DNA of 64,000 nucleotides, from contig WRLF01000012.1 in the NCBI GenBank assembly GCA_009777735.1, positions 1 through 64,000 on the forward strand, written 5' to 3'. This DNA is from Treponema sp. Its GTDB lineage: Bacteria; Spirochaetota; Spirochaetia; Treponematales; Breznakiellaceae. Both the position numbers and the translations under genes were made by a program. Each line of letters begins with the position of its first letter. Position 1 is the stretch's first letter. This document shows, one piece after another, positions 56,922 through 64,000 of the stretch. Below the pieces are notes generated by a model. That model saw only the letters and a program-made list of their open reading frames with translations, made no database searches and was not told the DNA's origin.

Positions 56922-59900
56922 ATGACCCATACCATTTTCAACGAGCGCCCTGAATCACAGGACAGGGCCTTAAAGGTGCTGGAAAAATTGGGTTATACCT
57001 ATGTTTCCCGCAGCGATGCAGAGCTTAAACGCGGTTCGCGCAGCCGGGTGCTTTTTGAAGATGAATTACAGAAGTTTCTCAGTCGGCAGCAGTTTACATT
57101 TGGTTCAAAACAATTCTTTTTTTCATCCGGTTCTGTGGGCAAGGCCATACGGGCGCTGGATGTTCCCATTACATCGGGGCTTTCGCTCTGTAACAAAGGT
57201 ATATACGACCTGTTGTGCGGGGGCAAAAGCCTGGAAGAAACCCTGCCGGACGGAAGCCTCCAGTCTTTTGATATTTCCTATATTGATTTTGATAATCCGG
57301 AAAATAATATTTTTCAGATAAGCGATGAATTTGAAGTTGAACGGGCCAATGGCAAATATGCCCGTCCCGATATTGTGGTTTTGATTAACGGTATTCCCCT
57401 TGCCGTCATTGAATGTAAACGATCCGGCATTGATGTCTGGCAGGGGGTCAGACAGCATATCAGAAATTGGGGGAACGATTATATACCTAACCTGTTTAAG
57501 TTCAGCCAAATAGTGATAGCCGCCAATCCCTACAAGCTGATGTACGGCACTGTCGGAACGCCGGAAAGCCAGTTTGTTTCCTGGCGTGAAGAAGACAAGG
57601 TCTGGCTCAAAGACTTTTGCCGCAAGTGCAGTCCCGACGGTGAAATGGTTGAACAGGATCGCTCTCTTGTTTCCCTCCTTGAGCCGAAGCGTTTTTTGGA
57701 GCTTATCCGGCATTTTATTATCTATGACAATAATGTTAAAAAAATAGCCCGGTACAAACAGTTTTTTTCGGTAAAAAAATGTTTGAAGCGGATCAGGCAG
57801 GAAGATGCTAGCCGTACCACAAGCGGTGTTCTCTGGCATACCCAGGGGACGGGAAAAACCATCATCATGATAATGCTGACCAAGCTGATATTGAGCGATA
57901 CTAAATATTTTAGTAACCCCCGGTTTATTATGGTTACCGACCGGATCAACCTGGATAAACAAATTAGGGATAATTTTATCAATACGAAAATGAATCCCCG
58001 GCGGGCGGCAACCGGCAAGGGGCTGGTTGAGCTTCTGCAGAACAGCGAAAATACCGTTATTACCGCGCTGGTTAATAAATTTGAAACGGCAATAAAAATG
58101 GATTATGCCAATCCAGCGGATAATATTTTTGTGTTTATTGACGAGGGACACCGCAGCCATTATGGCAGCCTCAACATGTACATGAGCGAAACCCTGCCCA
58201 ATGCGGTTAAAATTGCTTTTACCGGAACGCCGCTGTTCAAAAAACGCGGCGGTGCTTTTGCAAAAAATACCTATGAAAAATTCGGCCCCCTCATTGACCG
58301 TTATTCCCTGGAAGATGCCATTGAGGATCGTGTTATTGTACCTATTCTGTACGAAGGCAGGGTGATACAACAGGAAGTTAGCAGCAAGAGCATTAACGAC
58401 CATCTGCACTACCTTACGGTAGGGTTAAGCAAAAAGGAAGCGCAGGATCTGGAGCAAAAATGGAGCCGTTTTTTTGCCCTGGCCCAAACCAGGGAACGGC
58501 TTGCCATGGTAGCGTATAACGTATACGAGCACTTTATCCGTTATGTCAAACCCAAAAAGTTTAAGGCCATACTTACCTGTTCGTCCCGCGCCGCCTGTGT
58601 GGAAATATATTATTACCTAAAAAAACTTGCCGACATTACAGCAGCGGTAGTAATTTCGCCTAACGACCAAAGGGAAGGGGATGACGAAACCAATACCACT
58701 GAATCCCTGCGGTACATCGGGCGCTTCTTTGCGGCGGAAATTGACCCGCTCTATAAAGGAGACTATGCACACTATGAAGATACGGTTACTGCCCAATTTG
58801 TCGATCCCGATGGTGCAATCGATCTGCTTATCGTAAAAGACAAGCTCCTTACTGGATTCGACGCTCCGGTTGCTACCGTTCTCTATGTTGATAAAAAAAT
58901 GCAGGATCATACATTGCTGCAGGCTATTGCACGGGTTAACCGTGTTTACCCAACCAAGGAATTCGGCCTTATCGTTGATTATTACGGTGTTTTCAAACAG
59001 CTTAATTGTGCATTGGACCTTTACGGTGATGAACAGTCCGGTATGAACGGATTTGATCCTGGTGATATTAAAAGCAGCATTATCAGTCCGGAGGAAGGAA
59101 AGGCAGACATTGAATCCAGGCACCGCGCCCTTTGGGAAATATTTTCCGGCATCAGCAAAAACGAAAAACGCCCTAATGTTTGGCATGAATGTCTGAAGGA
59201 CGATACTACCAGAAAACATTTTTATACTGCGCTGGCATCTTTTGGCAAACGTCTTGATTTTCTTTTTACCAGTTTTCAATTGTTTAGAGTGGTAGGTAAA
59301 AAACAGGCAGAGCAGTACCGGCAGGATTATCTTTTTTTCAAAAAACTCAAAGACGGCGTTACCTTACGCTTTAACGAGCGGATTCTATTCAGCGATTATG
59401 AGGACGGCATCAGGCAGCTTCTGGATACCTATGTCAAGGCAGGTGATCCGAAAATACTGATAGACCCTCTGGATATCCTGAACAAAAGTAAAATGCGGCA
59501 GCAGCTTGCCATACTCGGTTCAAAAGAAGCGCGGGCCGATGCCATAAAAACCAGGCAGATTGCGGAACTGGAAACAAAGCGTTATGAAGATCCGGTTGTG
59601 TACATGACATTTATGGACAAGATCAACGAAACGCTGGAAATGTATCTCCATGACCGCAACGAAGAATCTTACCTGGCTAACATGGAATCCCTGGCGGACG
59701 ATTACCGGGAAGGCCGCAGTTTTATCGAATACCCCGATTCGATCAAGGACGACAGTGATGCCAAGGCATTCTACGGCGCCATTCTGTCAGTTACCGATTC
59801 CCCAACAGAGGCATTGGCTGATTTGGCGCTTGAGGTAAAAAAAGTGATAAAGGAAAACTCCAAGCGAGACTGGCGGGAAAATATAATGGTTCACCGGAAC

Positions 59901-60023
59901 ATACAATCAAAACTTGATGATCTGCTTTTTGATTATATTGAACAACACGATCTCCAATGGAACGAAGAGATCATCGATCTTGCCATCGAAAAAATTATGC
60001 TTACCGCTCTCAAGAGATTCTGA
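56922..60023 (+). CDS. hsdR: Type I restriction endonuclease subunit R
   Basis: 1033 aa. N-terminal PD-(D/E)XK nuclease: KYARPDIVVLINGIPLAVIE with ECK at about residue 165, and QGVRQH. SF2 translocase: WHTQGTGKTIIMIML (Walker A about 305), VTDRINLDKQI, FVFIDEGHRSHYG (motif II about 405), FTGTPLF, then LLTGFDAPVATVLYVDK and QAIARVNRVYP (about 640-675). C-terminal helical part binds the M/S core. It cuts unmethylated DNA after translocation. ATG at 56922 has GGAGG six bases upstream; a TTG at 56916 is a false extension. Confidence 0.96.
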   Translation: MTHTIFNERPESQDRALKVLEKLGYTYVSRSDAELKRGSRSRVLFEDELQKFLSRQQFTFGSKQFFFSSGSVGKAIRALDVPITSGLSLCNKGIYDLLCGGKSLEETLPDGSLQSFDISYIDFDNPENNIFQISDEFEVERANGKYARPDIVVLINGIPLAVIECKRSGIDVWQGVRQHIRNWGNDYIPNLFKFSQIVIAANPYKLMYGTVGTPESQFVSWREEDKVWLKDFCRKCSPDGEMVEQDRSLVSLLEPKRFLELIRHFIIYDNNVKKIARYKQFFSVKKCLKRIRQEDASRTTSGVLWHTQGTGKTIIMIMLTKLILSDTKYFSNPRFIMVTDRINLDKQIRDNFINTKMNPRRAATGKGLVELLQNSENTVITALVNKFETAIKMDYANPADNIFVFIDEGHRSHYGSLNMYMSETLPNAVKIAFTGTPLFKKRGGAFAKNTYEKFGPLIDRYSLEDAIEDRVIVPILYEGRVIQQEVSSKSINDHLHYLTVGLSKKEAQDLEQKWSRFFALAQTRERLAMVAYNVYEHFIRYVKPKKFKAILTCSSRAACVEIYYYLKKLADITAAVVISPNDQREGDDETNTTESLRYIGRFFAAEIDPLYKGDYAHYEDTVTAQFVDPDGAIDLLIVKDKLLTGFDAPVATVLYVDKKMQDHTLLQAIARVNRVYPTKEFGLIVDYYGVFKQLNCALDLYGDEQSGMNGFDPGDIKSSIISPEEGKADIESRHRALWEIFSGISKNEKRPNVWHECLKDDTTRKHFYTALASFGKRLDFLFTSFQLFRVVGKKQAEQYRQDYLFFKKLKDGVTLRFNERILFSDYEDGIRQLLDTYVKAGDPKILIDPLDILNKSKMRQQLAILGSKEARADAIKTRQIAELETKRYEDPVVYMTFMDKINETLEMYLHDRNEESYLANMESLADDYREGRSFIEYPDSIKDDSDAKAFYGAILSVTDSPTEALADLALEVKKVIKENSKRDWRENIMVHRNIQSKLDDLLFDYIEQHDLQWNEEIIDLAIEKIMLTALKRF

Positions 60024-60757
60024 TGCGGCAGGAAACATGTGTAATGGAAATACCCGGCTATGGTACGGTTTCCGTAATTATTAAACGAAAAAAAATAGCA
60101 AGCTGCCGCCTGAAAATATTTCCTTCTGCACAAATAACATTTTCGGTTCCCCATGATGCTTTGCCCGAATGGATAACCCGGTATCTGCACAGCAAACAGG
60201 ACTGGATAGCCAAAAAGCTCCAGCATTTTGCACAAACAAAAAACCATGATGCAGCCGCAGTGATAAACAACGGCATGTCTGTGCGTATGCTGGGTCAGGA
60301 TATGGTTTTTTCGATTTACCGATCGGAACGCACACAGGTTTATACCGAGGATCGTTCCATTCGCATCGGCCTGCCGGACATTGCTGCCGTACAGGAAATC
60401 CAGCGCCTCTTTGAATCATGGTGGCGGAAACAGGCTCTTTCGGTATACGGCGAAATTCTGGATGCTCTGTATCCGATTATCGAAAAGCACCATGTTACCA
60501 AGCCAAGACTGTTAATCAGAAAAATGAAAACCCTGTGGGGAAGTTCGAGCCCGCACAGGGGCACTATTACGATCAATGAATATTTGCTAAAGGCACGAAA
60601 GCCCTGTATCGAATATGTTATCCTGCATGAAATAATCCATTTTTTGTACCCGCATCACAATCAGCAGTTTACTGATTTTTTAACATTGTATATGCCCGAC
60701 TGGAAAGGCAGGAAAAAAATTCTGGATACCGAAGTAGTGCAGGGGTTGGTATGGTAA
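60023..60757 (+). CDS. YgjP-like (DUF45) metallopeptidase family protein
   Basis: 244 aa. The zinc motif is ILHEIIHFLYPHHNQQFTDF (HExxH with a third His), preceded by KTLWGSSSPHRGTITINEYLL, which defines the YgjP/DUF45 group. The N-terminal half is a beta-rich domain (CRLKIFPSAQITFSVP). Such proteins are found very often behind hsdR genes; their role in restriction is not known. The ATG overlaps the hsdR stop as TGATG, so coupling is likely. Confidence 0.88.
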   Translation: MRQETCVMEIPGYGTVSVIIKRKKIASCRLKIFPSAQITFSVPHDALPEWITRYLHSKQDWIAKKLQHFAQTKNHDAAAVINNGMSVRMLGQDMVFSIYRSERTQVYTEDRSIRIGLPDIAAVQEIQRLFESWWRKQALSVYGEILDALYPIIEKHHVTKPRLLIRKMKTLWGSSSPHRGTITINEYLLKARKPCIEYVILHEIIHFLYPHHNQQFTDFLTLYMPDWKGRKKILDTEVVQGLVW

Positions 60758-60825
60758 TGATTAAGGTGTATGCAACCTACTCAGCAAAAACAGGCGCCAG
60801 TTCTTGAGTCCAATGGTGCATTCTC

Positions 60826-63012
60826 TCAAGACTCGAAATATAACATTTCCGCAGGGTAATCTCCGGCAAAACCGGGTAACACAAAGCCTCCGTGCATGAG
60901 CGCTGCGCCGGTGTAGGATCGGTCATTGCAGAAATATGTTTTGTTTGCATCCAGGCCTTTGAGTGCAATTCGCAGGTTTTGGGGGTTTGCCTGCACATCA
61001 GAAGCGGCGGTACAAAGCAGGGTGCATGATTTGTCCGGTGAAACGAATTGCCAGGCGCTAATGCCATGAGGTTCAAAGGGACTGAGCAGCCGGTAGTACA
61101 AGCCTTCATAAATTAATGGCTGTAGTTTTTTATATTGAGCAGTCCAAAAACTGACGGTCTGAACTTCTTCGGCATCTAATGCAGTAATGTCAAGTTCATA
61201 TCCGAAGCTGCCGGGCAAGGCGGTGATACAGCGGGTTTTTAACGGTGTAGTTCTGCCGTTCTGGTGATTAGGTACGGCTGAAACATGCGAGCCAACGGTT
61301 GAAGCAGGATAAAAGAAGCTGGTTCCGTACTGGATTTTCAGACGGGCTACCGCATCGGTATTGTCGCTGCACCATATCTGGGGATGATAATGCAGCATTC
61401 CGGGATCAAAGCGTCCTCCGCCGCCGCTGCACCCCTCGAACATTATATGGGGATATTTTTTCGTGAGCTTTTCAAGAAGCTCGTATAAACCAAGCATATA
61501 ACGGTGAGGAAGCTCGCCTTGCCGTTCGGCGGAAAGGGAGGGTGAATACCAGCCGTTTATACTCCGGTTCATGTCCCATTTTACATATTCAATATTGGCA
61601 CTGTCCAGAATTGCGCATATCCGCTCAAACAGATAATTTCTCACCTGCTCCTGTGACATATCCAGGACAAGCTGATTTCTGCTGCGCACCGGCCGGCGAT
61701 CCGGAGGAAGAATAACCCAGCGGGGGTTTTTCCGGTACAGGTCACTGTCTTCGCTTATCATTTCCGGTTCCAGCCACAGGCCGAATTTCAACCCCCGTTT
61801 ATTGACCTCTTCCGCCAGGGTTTTCAGGCTCATTCCCAGCTTTTTTTCATTGACAAACCAGTCGCCCAATGAACTGTTGTCGCAGTTCCGTCCTCCGAAC
61901 CAGCCGTCGTCCATAACCAGCATATCAATGCCCAGTTTTGCAGCTTTGGCGGCTATTTGAATTAATTTTTGGCCGTCAAAATTAAAATAGGTCGCTTCCC
62001 AGTTATTTACCAAAACCGGTCTTGGGCCAAACTGGTAGCGCCCCCTGCACAGGTTGTGCCGATACACCCGGTGAAAACGATGTGACAGGGCGGCGAAACC
62101 CCGGCTGCTATGACACATAACAGCTTCGGGACTTGTAAACGATTCTCCTTCGCCCAAAGAAAAGCAAAAGCCTTCATAATCCATGCCCATGCTGACCCGT
62201 GTTTGACCGGTCTGATCTACTTCGGCCCGGGCAGAAAAATTGCCGCTGTAGACAAGGTTAAATCCATAGCAGTCGCCGTGGTCTTCGCCGGTGTTTTTCC
62301 CGCAGAGGATTATGCCGGGGTTATGCTGGTGGCTGCTTGTTCCCCTGTTACTGGAGATGCTCTGAGTTCCCTGCATAAGGGGGATGCGTTCAAATTGGCG
62401 CTCCATGTTATGCCTGCCGTGAAAATGGACAAAATCAAATTCCCCGTAGAGAAAATCCACGTTCAGCGACAATGCCTTCGTCAGCCTGATGGTATTGCTG
62501 CCCCGGTTAGTAAATATCACCGCCCTGGTGATAATATCTTTTTCGGCAAACACGCCGTACAGCAGTTGTATTTCCAGGCCACAGACCGAATCAAGCAGGG
62601 TAACAGCCAGGGTTTCAGCCTCGCCTTCCTGTTCTTCATACAATGCCGGAAGGCCTTTCAGTGAATATTTGCCTTTGTGTATCGTGTAACCTGAATACCG
62701 GGGATCCAGTACCAGGCTGCCATCGGGATTAATGACACTGGCGGCACATGTCCGAAAGTCGCCGGTACCTGCTGCAGGGTATTCAAGAGGCAGGGTATCC
62801 AGTGAAAAAGTACGGTCACATCCGGCATCATAAGGGTTGCCGCTGAAACCTCTGTCCCTGTTTATGATCAGGTAACTCATGTCCTGATTTTCAATTCGTT
62901 TTCCGTAATACAGGTGCAGGAGGAAGCCGTAAGGCCCCGCCATAAACTGATACGTTGTATTCGCCGTGTGGATAGTGAACAGTTTTTTTCCGTCGTCAAA
63001 CAATATGGGCAT
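60826..63012 (-). CDS. Alpha-galactosidase, glycoside hydrolase family 36
   Basis: 728 aa, normal for GH36. The catalytic nucleophile Asp is in YVKWDMNRSINGW (about residue 480) and the acid/base Asp in FEGCSGGGGRFDPGML (about 540). Others: NNWEATYFNFDGQKL, LVMDDGWFGGRN, KFGLWLEPEMISEDS, IWCSDNTDAVARLKIQYG. It removes alpha-1,6 galactose from melibiose or raffinose type sugars. ATG at 63012 has GAGGA five bases upstream. It lacks a signal peptide, so sugars must be imported first, probably by the permeases encoded just upstream. Confidence 0.95.
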   Translation of the reverse strand: MPILFDDGKKLFTIHTANTTYQFMAGPYGFLLHLYYGKRIENQDMSYLIINRDRGFSGNPYDAGCDRTFSLDTLPLEYPAAGTGDFRTCAASVINPDGSLVLDPRYSGYTIHKGKYSLKGLPALYEEQEGEAETLAVTLLDSVCGLEIQLLYGVFAEKDIITRAVIFTNRGSNTIRLTKALSLNVDFLYGEFDFVHFHGRHNMERQFERIPLMQGTQSISSNRGTSSHQHNPGIILCGKNTGEDHGDCYGFNLVYSGNFSARAEVDQTGQTRVSMGMDYEGFCFSLGEGESFTSPEAVMCHSSRGFAALSHRFHRVYRHNLCRGRYQFGPRPVLVNNWEATYFNFDGQKLIQIAAKAAKLGIDMLVMDDGWFGGRNCDNSSLGDWFVNEKKLGMSLKTLAEEVNKRGLKFGLWLEPEMISEDSDLYRKNPRWVILPPDRRPVRSRNQLVLDMSQEQVRNYLFERICAILDSANIEYVKWDMNRSINGWYSPSLSAERQGELPHRYMLGLYELLEKLTKKYPHIMFEGCSGGGGRFDPGMLHYHPQIWCSDNTDAVARLKIQYGTSFFYPASTVGSHVSAVPNHQNGRTTPLKTRCITALPGSFGYELDITALDAEEVQTVSFWTAQYKKLQPLIYEGLYYRLLSPFEPHGISAWQFVSPDKSCTLLCTAASDVQANPQNLRIALKGLDANKTYFCNDRSYTGAALMHGGFVLPGFAGDYPAEMLYFES

Positions 63013-63026
63013 GAGCGTCCTCAAAA

Positions 63027-63878
63027 TTATGCTTTTGTGCCGGTAAGGGCTATCCCTTCTACAAAGTGTTTTTGAAAGAAAATATACAGCAGTATCATGG
63101 GCCACATGGCAAGTAAAGAACCGGCCATCAGCACCGGAAAGTTCGTAGTGAATTGTCCGCGCAGGCTGCTTAAGCCAGCCGAAAGAGTCATCATATTCAA
63201 ATCGGTATTGACAATGAGCGGCCACATGAGATCGGTGTAGGCAAACACAGCGGTAAAAACAGAAAGGGCCGCAAGGAATGTCTTTGTCAGCGGTAAGTAT
63301 ATGAGCACGAATGTCTGCCCCTGGTTGCACCCGTCAAGCCGGGCCGCTTCCATAAGTTCGGCGGGGAGAGTCATATACGCCTGGCGGAGGAAAAATACCC
63401 CAAAAGCGCTGACGAGGCCGGGAAACACGAGCGCCGGGATGGTGTTAAGCAGGCTCAGTCTGGCCAGCATGAGATACTGGGGGATGATGAAAATCTGACT
63501 GGGCATGAGCAGTTGTGAAACGATCAATGTAAAACAAATCGCCTTGCCGGGGAAACGAAGCTTGGCAAATGCAAAAGCCGCGGCAGAACTGAAAATGGCG
63601 GCAAATATAATACGGAAAATAACCAACAGGGCGGTATTGTAATACAGCCTTGGAAACGGTACCTGGCTTGTGGCGGAAGTGAAACTCGTCAATAGCCACC
63701 TTGAGGGGAAAAATACCGGCGGAACCCGCATGGTCTCGGAGATCGTCTTGAAACTTGTCAGTACCATCCATACAAACGGAAAGACCATGATAACCGACCC
63801 GGCTGCAAGCGCTGCATATACCACTGTTTTGATCATGACGCTGTGGGAGGCCTGCCCGATGCCGCTGTTAAGTGTCAT
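63027..63878 (-). CDS. Sugar ABC transporter permease (MalG/CUT1-like)
   Basis: 283 aa with six membrane helices. The EAA loop contacting the ATPase reads ELMEAARLDGCNQGQTFVLI (about residue 185), and the first helix is VVYAALAAGSVIMVFPFVWM. This is the second permease of a CUT1 sugar importer. ATG at 63878 overlaps the end of the upstream permease by 11 bases; a TTG at 63905 would be longer. The downstream alpha-galactosidase gene suggests an alpha-galactoside as substrate. Confidence 0.92.
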   Translation of the reverse strand: MTLNSGIGQASHSVMIKTVVYAALAAGSVIMVFPFVWMVLTSFKTISETMRVPPVFFPSRWLLTSFTSATSQVPFPRLYYNTALLVIFRIIFAAIFSSAAAFAFAKLRFPGKAICFTLIVSQLLMPSQIFIIPQYLMLARLSLLNTIPALVFPGLVSAFGVFFLRQAYMTLPAELMEAARLDGCNQGQTFVLIYLPLTKTFLAALSVFTAVFAYTDLMWPLIVNTDLNMMTLSAGLSSLRGQFTTNFPVLMAGSLLAMWPMILLYIFFQKHFVEGIALTGTKA

Positions 63879-64000
63879 AGACAACCCACTTTTTCTGGCC
63901 GACAAACTGAATAAATGTTATTAAACCGATTAACAATACCGTCCAGACGGCAAGAGCCGAACCGTACCCTCTGTCGCCCACAATAAAAGATTCCCGGTAA
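63868..64000 (-). CDS. Sugar ABC transporter permease (MalF-like), C-terminal end
   Basis: Only about 43 codons are in the window; the gene continues beyond the right edge. The reading GDRGYGSALAVWTVLLIGLI, then ITFIQFVGQKKWVVYDT and stop, is the usual last helix and tail of MalF/UgpA-type permeases. It overlaps the next permease gene by 11 bases, as partner permease genes often do. Confidence 0.85.
   Translation of the reverse strand, partial: YRESFIVGDRGYGSALAVWTVLLIGLITFIQFVGQKKWVVYDT

Noticed and set aside
57123..58409. Long open frame (over 400 codons) antisense to hsdR
   Set aside because: It lies fully within hsdR, whose protein is clearly real. The antisense translation has no recognisable domain and no ribosome binding site.
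60780..60838. Inverted repeat TTGAG/CTCAA near the GH36 stop codon
   Set aside because: The arms are short, the loop is long and there is no T run, so it is not convincing as a terminator.

Overview
The window reads as chromosomal DNA of a spirochaete, most likely a Treponema of the gut-associated kind. The grounds are family and gene-order impressions, not a database match: a CdaA-YbbR-AcpS cluster, a DUF115 (flagellin-glycosylation type) protein, a DnaK-like/LysM fusion, BspA-like leucine-rich repeats, short -35/-10 promoters lying almost on top of start codons, and a tRNA without an encoded CCA end. Genes are dense on both strands and no gap without a gene exceeds about 300 bases. No rRNA, CRISPR array or intact insertion sequence was seen.

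Layout. 1-1850: end of an AlkA-type glycosylase gene, then a small island (348-1821) between a 52-bp duplicated piece of a tRNA(CAU) gene and the intact tRNA; it carries an Rpn-family (PD-(D/E)XK) gene whose 3' tail is duplicated as a free-standing short gene. 1905-5433: acetyl-CoA carboxylase operon accB-accC-accD-accA. 5645-12400: DUF898 membrane protein, hybrid histidine kinase, NAD salvage pair pncA-pncB, tRNA nucleotidyltransferase/poly(A) polymerase and an alpha/beta hydrolase. 12442-25321: a long plus-strand housekeeping run (PpiC-type foldase, DUF115, tyrS, a 29-aa basic protein, dxs, cdaA, cdaR, acpS, DUF2225, truA, glycosyltransferase, DEAD helicase). 25330-32005: DMT transporter, RlpA/SPOR, TPR protein with Mrr-like tail, DnaK-like/LysM protein and lytic transglycosylase, a cell-envelope cluster. 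32041-43205: purD-gnd, three exported proteins, parA-parB-coaD, rhodanese lipoprotein, second hybrid kinase. 43352-48513: rpmF-acpP-rnc, a stand-alone HD (alarmone-hydrolase-like) protein, valS with an in-frame palindromic insert, and a flavodoxin.

48548-60757 is a defence island, all on the plus strand and started by one strong promoter: half-size HsdS-like protein, uncharacterised HTH/coiled-coil protein, hsdM, a nuclease-toxin-like protein coupled to both neighbours by overlapping start/stop codons, hsdS, a DUF262/HNH-like (GmrSD type) protein, a DUF433/PIN-like toxin-antitoxin pair, two tandem perfect covarying palindromes, hsdR and a YgjP-like metallopeptidase. Several inserted genes look clearly AT-richer than hsdM and hsdR, which suggests stepwise gain of cargo inside a type I restriction operon. 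The window ends in an alpha-galactosidase gene with two sugar ABC permeases on the minus strand.

Working links: AcpS can charge the AcpP encoded 22 kb away; AccABCD feeds malonyl-CoA to the same fatty-acid pathway; the nucleotidyltransferase can add the CCA that the tRNA gene lacks; RlpA, SLT and LysM proteins act on peptidoglycan. The strongest leads for new biology are the Rpn gene with an internal start and a duplicated tail, the restriction island with its cargo and tandem hairpins, and the heptamer-repeat insert inside valS.
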